Below, in pieces: positions 6,797-13,297 of a stretch of 14,910 nt of DNA (position 1 is its first letter; every line of letters begins with the position of its first letter). The DNA is from Deltaproteobacteria bacterium. Lineage in GTDB: Bacteria; Desulfobacterota; GWC2-55-46; DRQE01. The stretch covers positions 1 to 14,910 of the forward strand of contig DAOVXI010000018.1 in the NCBI GenBank assembly GCA_030636245.1. Reading direction: 5' to 3'. Under the pieces are notes generated by a model. That model worked only from the letters and a program-made list of their open reading frames with translations, had not been told where the DNA came from and did not search any database. The position numbers and the translations under genes were made by a program.

Positions 6797-7093
6797 ATGA
6801 AAAAGACGTTTATTATTATACTTATGATGGTGTTCTCAATTATCTGTTTTACAGGTAGAAGCGCCGTAGCAAATACAGAAGGAGGGTCTGTCTCGATCCT
6901 AGATGCCGTAGAGACCGCTCTTAATGCGGTTCCCGGGAAGTTAGTTGATGTTGAGCGGGAGCTGAATGCGATCGAGGTACAGGTAGCGACAAAGAAGTAC
7001 GGTGTGGTTGAGGTATATATTGATGATAAGACCGGCGAGATACTCATGATGGAGAACGCCGAAACAGAGTTTGGTGGTAAAAAGAACCACTAA
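6797..7093 (+). CDS. Small exported PepSY-like protein under tandem riboswitch control
   Basis: The 98-residue product begins MKKTFIIILMMVFSIICF, a typical Sec signal peptide, with likely cleavage after SAVA at about residue 25. The mature part, about 73 residues, reads as one PepSY-type unit: a helix beginning ILDAVETALNAVPGKLVDVE, then strands LNAIEVQVATKKYGVVEVYID and a DDKTGEILMME turn, the usual PepSY ending. PepSY domains occur in M4-peptidase propeptides and in many periplasmic proteins; the role of stand-alone forms is largely unknown. The start at 6797 has AAGGAGG (6784-6790); an in-frame ATG at 6776 has no such site. It is the only gene behind the riboswitch pair before a strong hairpin, so c-di-GMP should set its level. 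The C-terminus is short and basic (GGKKNH). Confidence 0.8.
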   Translation: MKKTFIIILMMVFSIICFTGRSAVANTEGGSVSILDAVETALNAVPGKLVDVERELNAIEVQVATKKYGVVEVYIDDKTGEILMMENAETEFGGKKNH

Positions 7094-7113
7094 GTAGCGA
7101 CTGCTGTAAGACA

Positions 7114-7151
7114 GGAGCCGCGGCCATTAACCCCTTTTTGGCCGTGGCTCC
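7114..7151. terminator. Strong hairpin between convergent PepSY-like and typA genes
   Basis: A 13-bp stem, GGAGCCGCGGCCA (7114-7126) with TGGCCGTGGCTCC (7139-7151), contains one G-U pair and a 12-nt loop. Neither strand has a proper U-tract after it, so it may be a weak or factor-assisted terminator for both genes or only a 3'-end stabiliser. Confidence 0.5.
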
Positions 7152-7187
7152 GACTCCCCCCATTTTCTGATCAATGTCTCCGGTTAT

Positions 7188-8999
7188 CTAATCTTTTTGC
7201 GGCTTCGGGCGTTTGTTGGCTTGGAGTACTCTTTTTCTAAGCCTTATATTTTCCGGTGTGATCTCAACGAGTTCGTCTTCACGGATGAACTCTATGGCGT
7301 CCTCAAGGCTAAGCCTCCGAGGCGGGGCAAGCTGCATCGACTCATCCGAGCCGGAGGCTCTCATGTTAGTAAGTTTCTTTTCTTTCGTGACATTCACGTC
7401 CATGTCGTTGGTTCTTGAGTTCTCGCCGACTATCATTCCTTCATAGACCTGCACGGTTTCTTTTATGAAAAGCACGCCTCTGGGCTGAAGGTTGAATAGG
7501 GCATAGGTACTGGACTTGCCAGGACGGTCGGCGACGAGAGCGCCGGAGCTGCGTTTGGTAAGAACTCCGTGGAACGGCTCGTATCCGTCAAAGAGGTGGT
7601 TCATAAGTCCTGTTCCTCTGGTATCTGTTAAAAATTGCGAGCGGAAACCGATAAGGCCTCGTGATGGCACACGGAACTCAAGACGGGCTCTACCGTGTCC
7701 GTTGTTCTCCATCTTTGTCATCTTGCCCTTACGCACGCCGAGCTGCTGGGTTACGACACCGACGTGCTCCTCGGGTACGTCTATGAAAAGTATCTCCATC
7801 GGCTCGTGCTTCTTGCCGTCGATCTCTTTTATTATCGTCTCAGGCATGGCAACACTCATCTCGAAACCTTCTCTGCGCATCGTCTCTATGATGATGGCTA
7901 TCTGAAGCTCGCCTCGACCCATGACCTTGAATGCGTCGGCTCTGGAAAAGTCTACCTTTATGCTTACGTTATAGAGAAGCTCTTTTTCAAGTCTCTCCTT
8001 TATGTTCCTGGATGTAACAAATTTTCCGTCCTTGCCGGAGAAGGGCGAGTCGTTGACCGAGAAGACGACCGAGATGGTAGGCTCGTCCACGATTATGCGC
8101 TCCAAAGCCTTTGGCTCCTCGCCGCCGGCCACTGTGTCGCCGATGGTTATCCCTTCCATGCCGGATAAGGCTATTATGTCGCCGACACTAGCTTCCGTTA
8201 CCTCTTCACGGTCCAGACCCTTGATCTTATAGAGCGTGGTGACCTTTGTTTTCCGCGGCTCGCCTTCTGCGCCGAGGATGGAGATGCTGTCGCCTGTTTT
8301 TATCGTGCCCGCGAATATCCTTCCAACGGCAAGTCTGCCGATGTACTCGGAGTAGTCTATGTTTGAAATGAGTGTCTGGAGCGGAGCTTCCGCGTCACCC
8401 TCCGGACAGGGAACGTTATCAATGATCATGTCAAAGAGAGGTTTCAGGTCTTTTCCTTCGTCCTCCATCTCACGCTTTGCTATGCCGTCCTTTGCTATGG
8501 CGTAAACTATCGGGAAGTCGAGCTGCTCTTCTGTTGCGTCCAGGTCGATGAACATGTCATAGACCTCGTTCAAGACCTCCTGAATGCGTGAATCAGGACG
8601 GTCGATCTTGTTTACGACAAGGATCGGTGGAAGGTTCAACTCAAGAGCTTTTTTCAGAACGAAACGGGTTTGAGGCAGAGGGCCTTCGCTTGCGTCAACC
8701 AATAGAAGCACAGCGTCAACCATCTTCAGTATCCTCTCGACCTCTCCGCCGAAGTCGGCATGGCCCGGGGTGTCGATGATGTTTATCTTTACTCCGTTAT
8801 AATCGATGGCCGTGTTCTTGGCCATGATTGTTATGCCTCGTTCACGTTCAAGGTCTATATTATCCATGACGCGGTCTTTTATCTCTTCTCGCTCTCCGAA
8901 TGTTCCGGCCTGCTGCAGCAGGGCGTCAACGAGTGTTGTTTTTCCGTGGTCAACGTGGGCTATTATCGCTATGTTCCTTATGTCGTCTCTTTTAGTCAT
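7188..8999 (-). CDS. typA: Ribosome-associated translational GTPase TypA/BipA
   Basis: TypA is an EF-G-like GTPase that binds the ribosome and acts in 50S assembly and in stress and low-temperature growth. The product is 603 residues, normal length. G motifs are seen in order: AHVDHGKT (14-21), RGIT (54-57), DTPGH (76-80) and NKID (130-133). The family-specific C-terminal part includes GRGELQIAIIIETMRREGFE and a later SRGLIGFRSQFLTDTRGTG block. AAGGAGAG (complement of 9010-9017) precedes the ATG at 8999. It is a single-gene unit and converges on the PepSY-like gene. I found no convincing promoter hexamers in the 130 bp upstream. Confidence 0.97.
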   Translation of the reverse strand: MTKRDDIRNIAIIAHVDHGKTTLVDALLQQAGTFGEREEIKDRVMDNIDLERERGITIMAKNTAIDYNGVKINIIDTPGHADFGGEVERILKMVDAVLLLVDASEGPLPQTRFVLKKALELNLPPILVVNKIDRPDSRIQEVLNEVYDMFIDLDATEEQLDFPIVYAIAKDGIAKREMEDEGKDLKPLFDMIIDNVPCPEGDAEAPLQTLISNIDYSEYIGRLAVGRIFAGTIKTGDSISILGAEGEPRKTKVTTLYKIKGLDREEVTEASVGDIIALSGMEGITIGDTVAGGEEPKALERIIVDEPTISVVFSVNDSPFSGKDGKFVTSRNIKERLEKELLYNVSIKVDFSRADAFKVMGRGELQIAIIIETMRREGFEMSVAMPETIIKEIDGKKHEPMEILFIDVPEEHVGVVTQQLGVRKGKMTKMENNGHGRARLEFRVPSRGLIGFRSQFLTDTRGTGLMNHLFDGYEPFHGVLTKRSSGALVADRPGKSSTYALFNLQPRGVLFIKETVQVYEGMIVGENSRTNDMDVNVTKEKKLTNMRASGSDESMQLAPPRRLSLEDAIEFIREDELVEITPENIRLRKRVLQANKRPKPQKD

Positions 9000-9128
9000 C
9001 TTCTCTTTGCTCTCCTTATTGTCACTACCTTAGGCAGGTACTTTTGATTTGGTGTAAACAAGATATCTTAACATAAAGGTGTATAGGAGGGGAAGGTTTT
9101 TTATTTCCTTTCTTTTTGTCATCTTGTC

Positions 9129-9149
9129 ATGCCGGGCTTGACCCGGCAT
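9129..9149. repeat. REP-like palindrome
   Basis: ATGCCGGG (9129-9136) and CCCGGCAT (9142-9149) form a perfect 8-bp hairpin around CTTGA. This sequence type is a dispersed intergenic palindrome in many bacterial genomes. Read as protein it gives the spurious MPGLTRHL seen at the start of over-extended gene calls. Confidence 0.7.
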
Positions 9150-9165
9150 CTAAATAAGAAATCCG

Positions 9166-9185
9166 TTCGTCCTGAGGTTGACGAA
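9166..9185. repeat. Second small dispersed-repeat hairpin
   Basis: TTCGTC (9166-9171) and GACGAA (9180-9185) enclose CTGAGGTT. The wording CCTGAGGTTGACGAAGG resembles a repeat family scattered through many genomes, often near the preceding palindrome type. It lies between typA and the orphan lipoprotein. Confidence 0.55.
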
Positions 9186-9248
9186 GGGTTGACGGGTCAA
9201 CTGAAGTGGCTATTGACTAAATTCCATTATTTGTGGATAATTGGGGGT

Positions 9249-9890
9249 ATGGGTAAAAGATATCTCTTTATTATGAAGTGTATATGCATGTCATTTCTAA
9301 TGGTCGCAATTACTGGTTGTTTCGTGAAAAGAGACAACGAACAGGTAGTTAATGCGAATAGAGATATTGAAGTCCGTGCATGTGAAAGCGTTCTTGATTT
9401 ATTCAAAAAAACCGCTGAAATAGAGGACAATTTTGCAGATTTTGATGCAAATATAAACTTTTATGGTGATAGAGATAATTTTAAGTATATTTATAGTACA
9501 TTGGGTAATTTAGATTTTGACGGTTTACTTTTAGTGACATCTTTTAGGAGCAACTATTCCGATCAGTGTCTTTTGAGGATTGGCACTTATTATATCGGTT
9601 CTGCACCTGGAGCATATTTGAGTGATTTGATAGTGAAAAGAGACAAGGATATCTTACCCTTGCTCAGAAGAGCACAAAAAGAAGGGTTAGAGTGTGATGC
9701 AAGAGTTTATAAATGTAGGGGAGACAACTATAGCTCGAAATTAATAGCCAGAATAGAAGCACAGGATGAACCAAACTTAGTTACTGATAATGCCGGTGAT
9801 CCATTTGAGTATATTCCTCAAGATAAGTTAGAGAATGCCTTAAAGGAATTTCTTCTAAAACTTGATGCCACGCACATTCTAGAAAAATAA
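9249..9890 (+). CDS. Orphan lipoprotein of unknown function
   Basis: I do not recognise the family. From the ATG at 9249 the product is 213 residues. MGKRYLFIMKCICMSFLMVAITGC is a good type II signal peptide with lipobox I-T-G-C, which predicts a membrane-anchored lipoprotein. The mature part is mixed and charged (for example FADFDANINFYGDRDNFKYI) and contains three further cysteines, at SDQCLLRI, GLECDARV and VYKCRGDN. The frame is open back to 9129, but that part translates a REP-like palindrome and cannot be the true start. No good Shine-Dalgarno precedes 9249, and ATG 9273 would give a poorer signal peptide. The gene is markedly AT-rich against typA and the helicase on either side, which suggests acquired or fast-changing DNA. 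Confidence 0.65.
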   Translation: MGKRYLFIMKCICMSFLMVAITGCFVKRDNEQVVNANRDIEVRACESVLDLFKKTAEIEDNFADFDANINFYGDRDNFKYIYSTLGNLDFDGLLLVTSFRSNYSDQCLLRIGTYYIGSAPGAYLSDLIVKRDKDILPLLRRAQKEGLECDARVYKCRGDNYSSKLIARIEAQDEPNLVTDNAGDPFEYIPQDKLENALKEFLLKLDATHILEK

Positions 9891-9909
9891 ACCTCAAATG
9901 GAGGGATAG

Positions 9910-9960
9910 ATGAAAAAAACGATAGCTACATTATTCATGGTGGTTTTATTTTGTCTATAA
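9910..9960 (+). CDS. 16-codon mini-ORF resembling an isolated signal peptide
   Basis: MKKTIATLFMVVLFCL and a stop follow a good GGAGGGA ribosome site (9900-9906), 19 bp after the orphan lipoprotein stop. It has the basic start and hydrophobic core of a secretion signal but nothing after it. It could be the stump of a lipoprotein gene cut by deletion or a nonsense change, or a real hydrophobic micropeptide. The sequence to 10000 shows no continuing reading frame that I recognise. Confidence 0.35.
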   Translation: MKKTIATLFMVVLFCL

Positions 9961-9969
9961 TTAAATCCT

Positions 9970-9998
9970 TTCATATAACCCCAAAAAGGTGCTATAGT
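9970..9998 (+). promoter_or_regulatory. Extended -10 promoter for the RNA helicase
   Basis: The -10 TATAGT (9993-9998) is preceded by TGC, an extended -10. TTCATA at 9970-9975 is a weak -35 with 17-nt spacing. Transcription would begin near 10005, just before the GC-rich hairpin at 10008. Confidence 0.5.
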
Positions 9999-10007
9999 AT
10001 CTGATTA

Positions 10008-10025
10008 GGTCCTCCTAAGGGGGCC
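10008..10025 (+). promoter_or_regulatory. 5'-UTR hairpin upstream of the RNA helicase
   Basis: GGTCCTC (10008-10014) pairs with GGGGGCC (10019-10025) through 7 bp with two G-U pairs and a CTAA loop. It lies 7 nt before the AAAAGGAG ribosome site and at the predicted 5' end of the mRNA. Such a structure could stabilise the message or tune translation with temperature, but function is not shown. Confidence 0.4.
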
Positions 10026-10046
10026 GCATAAGAAAAGGAGAGTTTG

Positions 10047-11720
10047 ATGATAGAGAGATTTTACGAGTTTGGCTTAAGCGATGAGGTTTTGCAGTCGCTT
10101 TCCGATATGGGTTTTGAGGAGCCGACTCAGATACAAAAGATATCAATACCCGATACCCTGAAGGGCCGGGATATAATAGGTGTTGCGCAGACCGGAACCG
10201 GCAAGACCGCTTCCTTCGGTATTCCGATAATCGAAAAGGCTATCAGGGGTAAAAGCAAAAAGCCCGCGGCGATAGTCCTTTCACCTACCCGTGAGCTTGC
10301 GGTGCAGGTCGCCGAAGAGCTTAACCGCATAGGCAAGACAAGCGGTTTTATTTCCGTGCCGATATACGGCGGTCAGTCCATTGAACGTCAGATACGAGGC
10401 CTTACCAAAGGCGCGGACATAGTTGTCGGGACACCGGGCCGTGTCATAGATCACATAAAAAGAAGAACCCTTAACCTGAGTGAGGTCGCGACGGTCGTGC
10501 TTGACGAGGCCGATGAGATGCTTAACATGGGCTTTCTTGAGGATATGCAGACCATACTCAGTGAGGTGCCTACAGAGAGGCAGACGCTCTTATTCTCCGC
10601 AACCATGCCCGAGCAGATAATACGCATCTCTAAAAAATATATGATCAACCCGAAAAAGGTTAAGGTCGACACGAAAGACCTTGTCGCAAGCGCGATAGAT
10701 CAGATATTCTATGAGGTCAGGCACGGGGATAAGCAGAAGGCTTTAACAAGGATACTCGATGTGCATGACCCCGGAAGAACAATTGTTTTCTGCCACACAA
10801 AGCGTGAGGTTGATGAACTCTCGGGTAAGCTGCAGCAGAAGGGCTACGACACAGGCGCCATCCACGGCGATTTCACGCAGAGTTTTCGTGAAGAGATGAT
10901 CGCAAAGTTCAAGAAGGGTAGTATAGACATACTTGTCGCAACGGATGTTGCCGCAAGGGGTCTTGATATAAAAAACGTTACGCATGTCATAAACTACTCG
11001 ATACCCCAGAACCCGGACGCCTATGTTCATCGTATCGGCAGGACAGGAAGGGCCGGGAAAGAGGGTATCGCCATAACATTCGTTACCCCGCGTGAGTATA
11101 GCCAGCTTCGTCTCATAGAGCGTGTTGCGAAGACGAAGATACAGAAGGGTAAACTTCCGAGCACTAAAGAGGTCAAGGAAGCAAAGGAGAAGGTGCTTGG
11201 TGAGGCGATTGAAAAGATCATAGGAGAGGCTAAGCACGAAGAGTTCTATAACCTTGTTGATGATCTCTGTGCGGTCTTCAATCCGGCGGAGGTTGCCGCG
11301 GCGGCACTGAGTTTATACTCGGGCGGACTGATGGTAGACGATATAGCCGAGTCGCGCGGAGGAGGGCAGCAGGCAAAGGCAGGCATGACAAGGCTCTTCT
11401 TGACCATCGGTCGTGATGACAAGGTAAAGGTCGGAGACATGGTACGTCAGATCTCCGAGAGCTCGAACATACCCGGGCGCAGTATCGGCAACATCGCACT
11501 CTTTGACAAATTCAGCTTTGTTGAGGTCCCAACGGATGAGGCTGAGAACGTTATCGCCGCGATAAACAAGATGAAGGTAGGCGGACGGAAGGTAAGGGCC
11601 CAGACCGCAAAGGATAATAAAGGCGGCGGTGGTAAGGCGCGTGGCGGCGGAGCTAAAGGAGGCCGCAAGAGCAGCGGCGGTAAAGGCGGCGGCAAAGGCG
11701 GCTTTAAGAAGAGAAGGTAA
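10047..11720 (+). CDS. deaD: DEAD-box ATP-dependent RNA helicase, CsdA/DeaD type
   Basis: This helicase unwinds RNA duplexes in ribosome assembly, mRNA decay and cold adaptation. The 557-residue product has every DEAD-box motif: Q motif (about 5-30), AQTGTGKT (47-54), PTREL (80-84), TPGR (129-132), DEAD (153-156), SAT (184-186), ATDVAARGLD (298-307) and HRIGRTGR (328-335). A DbpA-type RNA-binding domain follows at about 447-519 (MTRLFLTIG...GGRKVRAQT). The last 38 residues are a Gly/Lys/Arg-rich low-complexity tail, typical of CsdA-like proteins and expected to bind RNA non-specifically. The ATG at 10047 has AAAAGGAG (10033-10040); a TTG one codon earlier is less likely. It is a single-gene unit with its own promoter and terminator. 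CsdA versus a related paralogue cannot be settled from sequence alone. Confidence 0.93.
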   Translation: MIERFYEFGLSDEVLQSLSDMGFEEPTQIQKISIPDTLKGRDIIGVAQTGTGKTASFGIPIIEKAIRGKSKKPAAIVLSPTRELAVQVAEELNRIGKTSGFISVPIYGGQSIERQIRGLTKGADIVVGTPGRVIDHIKRRTLNLSEVATVVLDEADEMLNMGFLEDMQTILSEVPTERQTLLFSATMPEQIIRISKKYMINPKKVKVDTKDLVASAIDQIFYEVRHGDKQKALTRILDVHDPGRTIVFCHTKREVDELSGKLQQKGYDTGAIHGDFTQSFREEMIAKFKKGSIDILVATDVAARGLDIKNVTHVINYSIPQNPDAYVHRIGRTGRAGKEGIAITFVTPREYSQLRLIERVAKTKIQKGKLPSTKEVKEAKEKVLGEAIEKIIGEAKHEEFYNLVDDLCAVFNPAEVAAAALSLYSGGLMVDDIAESRGGGQQAKAGMTRLFLTIGRDDKVKVGDMVRQISESSNIPGRSIGNIALFDKFSFVEVPTDEAENVIAAINKMKVGGRKVRAQTAKDNKGGGGKARGGGAKGGRKSSGGKGGGKGGFKKRR

Positions 11721-11742
11721 GCTACTTTATAGATAACAAAGC

Positions 11743-11778
11743 AAAAGGCGTGCTATTTTTTATAGCGCGCCTTTTTTT
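11743..11778 (+). terminator. Intrinsic terminator after the RNA helicase
   Basis: An 11-bp stem, AAGGCGTGCTA (11745-11755) with TAGCGCGCCTT (11763-11773), has one G-U pair and runs into seven T. Confidence 0.9.
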
Positions 11779-11837
11779 GTGTCTTCAATATGTTTTGTTT
11801 GTTGTGTTATTTTAATATGGTTACTGGCCGTTCAGTC

Positions 11838-11886
11838 CAGCTTTTAGCTGTTCAGCTTTTAGCTGTTTAGCTTTTAGCTGTCCAGC
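11838..11886. repeat. 15-bp tandem repeat, about three copies
   Basis: CAGCTTTTAGCTGTT occurs at 11838-11852 and 11853-11867. A copy with two changes (T for C at its first base, C for T at its last) is at 11868-11882, and a partial CAGC follows. Each unit is itself nearly palindromic (AGCT..AGCT). The array overlaps the 3' end of the first response-regulator gene, and the repeat supplies its TAA stop (11874-11876). Confidence 0.85.
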
Positions 11887-12221
11887 AGGCCCAACAGTTT
11901 ATTTACGGTTACAGGCTTTGTTATGTAGTCGCTTGCCCCCAGTTCCCTGGCACGCTCCATGCTCTCGCTGCTTGAGTCTGAAGTGAGCATGATTATCTTT
12001 GACCCAGGACTTGTAGCCTTTATCTCCGGGATAAGGTCAAGTCCTGACTCGCGTTCCAGAACAAGGTCAAGGAGCACCGTGCCTACGTCGTGACTCTTGA
12101 GTACTGTTACTCCCTGTTCTCCGTTCTCGGCGGTAAAGACCTCATAGCCCTTGGTTGTAAGCATATCCTTGCCCATTGTTCTGAGCAGTTTGTCGTCGTC
12201 GATAATGAGTATGCTGGTCAT
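11874..12221 (-). CDS. Stand-alone receiver-domain response regulator (paralogue 1)
   Basis: The 115-residue product is a single CheY-like receiver with no output domain. The acidic pocket Asp8-Asp9, the phosphoacceptor Asp52 (VLLDLVL), the switch Thr80 (IIMLTS) and Lys102 (TKPV) are all present, so it should accept phosphate from a histidine kinase not in this window. The ATG at 12221 (MTSILIIDDDKLL) is preceded by AAAGGAAC. The longer frame to 12308 has no ribosome site and runs through the promoter. It shares 60 of 110 aligned residues (my hand count, no gaps) with the receiver at 13298-13657. Its C-terminus is shorter than that paralogue, ending LLGLLDS, because the stop lies in a tandem repeat. 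It probably signals by protein-protein contact. Confidence 0.9.
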   Translation of the reverse strand: MTSILIIDDDKLLRTMGKDMLTTKGYEVFTAENGEQGVTVLKSHDVGTVLLDLVLERESGLDLIPEIKATSPGSKIIMLTSDSSSESMERARELGASDYITKPVTVNKLLGLLDS

Positions 12222-12249
12222 GGTGTTCCTTTCTGTGAGTAGTTTGTAT

Positions 12250-12277
12250 AGTATAGACCAATAATTAGAGAATGCAA
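12250..12277 (-). promoter_or_regulatory. Promoter for response regulator 1
   Basis: On the minus strand -35 TTGCAT (12272-12277) and -10 TATACT (12250-12255) are spaced by 16 nt. The same -10 and nearly the same -35 (TTGCAA) precede the second response regulator. Confidence 0.6.
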
Positions 12278-12307
12278 ATGTTGTCACCCCTGTCTCTTTA
12301 AGGATCA

Positions 12308-12335
12308 TTGACTCGATCCCGGCTTTAGGTATAGA
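12308..12335 (+). promoter_or_regulatory. Promoter for the ankyrin-repeat lipoprotein
   Basis: -35 TTGACT (12308-12313) and -10 TATAGA (12330-12335) are spaced by 16 nt and placed 37 bp before the start codon. It is divergent from the response-regulator 1 promoter with about 30 bp between their -35 boxes. Confidence 0.6.
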
Positions 12336-12371
12336 ATTAGCTGAATTGAGGCCATAATATAAGGAGAAGAT

Positions 12372-13223
12372 ATGAGGAGATTAGTTGTTCTATTGGCGAT
12401 TATTAGTGTTCTTACCGCTTCATGCACCACCACTACCATTACAGGCAGCTCCTTACGTTCTCTAAACGATGCTGTTATGGCGGGTGACACGGAGCAGGTT
12501 AAAAGGATCATAGAGGGAGGCGCAGACCTTGAGCATAGGGGCGAGATGGATGCAACGCCTCTTATAACGGCGGCCTCCGAGGGACACGCAGATATTGTCA
12601 GACTCCTTGTAGAGGGGGATGCCGACCTTAACGCAACTACCGATATGGGTTTTACGGCTATGCACGCATCTTCGATATACGGACATACGGAGATAGTGAG
12701 TTTTCTTTTGGAGTGCGGTTTGGATGTTGACGTAAGGAGTGAGCAGAATGTGACCCCGCTTCACGTTGCCGCGTGGACCGGTCAAATAGATGTAGTGAGA
12801 CTTCTTCTTCTCAGCGAGGCCGAGGCGGACGCCAGGAACGACTGGGGCATTACGCCTTTTTTCGAGGCGGCCGGAGAAGGATATCTGCTTATAATGGAGC
12901 TCCTCTTAAAGGAAGGTGTTGATGTTAATGTAAGCAACATCTGGGGACAGAGTGCTTTGCATGAGGCGGTTATAGGCGATCATCTCAAGGTCGTCAGGCT
13001 CCTCATAAAAGAAGGAGTGGATCTTAACATGAGTAATGAAGAGGATATCACCCCGCTGATCTACGCCAGCTTGACCGGAAATAAAGAGATCTTACTGGAG
13101 CTCATAGCAAACGGCGCGCATGTTAACGCGGAGGACAACAAGGGCAGGACCTCGCTTTCCCATGCCGAGAGTATCGGTCACGGAGAGATAGTGGAGATAC
13201 TTAAAAGGGCCGGGGCAAGATAG
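12372..13223 (+). CDS. Ankyrin-repeat lipoprotein
   Basis: The 283-residue product opens MRRLVVLLAIISVLTASC, a signal peptide ending at Cys18 in an acceptable lipobox (TASC), followed by a Thr-rich tether. Ankyrin repeats fill residues 28 to 283: a degenerate N-terminal cap (SLNDAVMAGDTEQVKRIIEG), six full 33-residue units beginning at about 59, 92, 125, 158, 191 and 224, and a C-terminal cap ending LKRAGAR. Typical markers are TPLITAASEGH, TPLHVAAWTGQ and ALHEAV. It has no catalytic domain and should be a protein-binding scaffold anchored to a membrane facing the periplasm or outside. AAGGAGA (12361-12367) precedes the ATG. It lies between two paralogous receivers on the other strand; a functional link is possible but unproven. 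Confidence 0.88.
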   Translation: MRRLVVLLAIISVLTASCTTTTITGSSLRSLNDAVMAGDTEQVKRIIEGGADLEHRGEMDATPLITAASEGHADIVRLLVEGDADLNATTDMGFTAMHASSIYGHTEIVSFLLECGLDVDVRSEQNVTPLHVAAWTGQIDVVRLLLLSEAEADARNDWGITPFFEAAGEGYLLIMELLLKEGVDVNVSNIWGQSALHEAVIGDHLKVVRLLIKEGVDLNMSNEEDITPLIYASLTGNKEILLELIANGAHVNAEDNKGRTSLSHAESIGHGEIVEILKRAGAR

Positions 13224-13246
13224 CTTCGAATTAAATATCTAGTAAT

Positions 13247-13279
13247 AAAAAAGGCGGGGCCAGATGGCCCCGCCTTTTT
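13247..13279. terminator. Bidirectional terminator between ankyrin and receiver 2 genes
   Basis: An AAAAAGGCGGGGCC / GGCCCCGCCTTTTT stem (13248-13261 with 13266-13279) around AGAT gives a U-tract on either strand. It serves the convergent ends at 13223 (plus) and 13298 (minus). Confidence 0.92.
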
Positions 13280-13297
13280 GAGTTATTTTCGTTTTTT

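Noticed and set aside
7695..8168. 157-residue plus-strand ORF inside typA
   Set aside because: Shadow of typA with no domain, start signal or independent evidence.
9129..9248. N-terminal extension MPGLTRHLNKK... of the orphan lipoprotein
   Set aside because: It translates a REP-like palindrome; the signal peptide and lipobox place the real start at about 9249.
10743..11237. Long antisense ORF within the helicase gene
   Set aside because: Shadow frame on the opposite strand of a clearly coding, motif-complete gene; no ribosome site or recognisable domain.
11447..11695. Proline-rich antisense ORF (MPPPLPPLLLRPPL...)
   Set aside because: It is the reverse reading of the Gly/Lys-rich helicase tail, a composition artefact.
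11838..11886. Tandem repeat as a CRISPR array
   Set aside because: The 15-bp units are directly adjacent with no unique spacers, and no cas gene is present.
12222..12308. N-terminal extension of response regulator 1
   Set aside because: It covers the predicted promoter, and a good ribosome site with a canonical receiver start lies at 12221.
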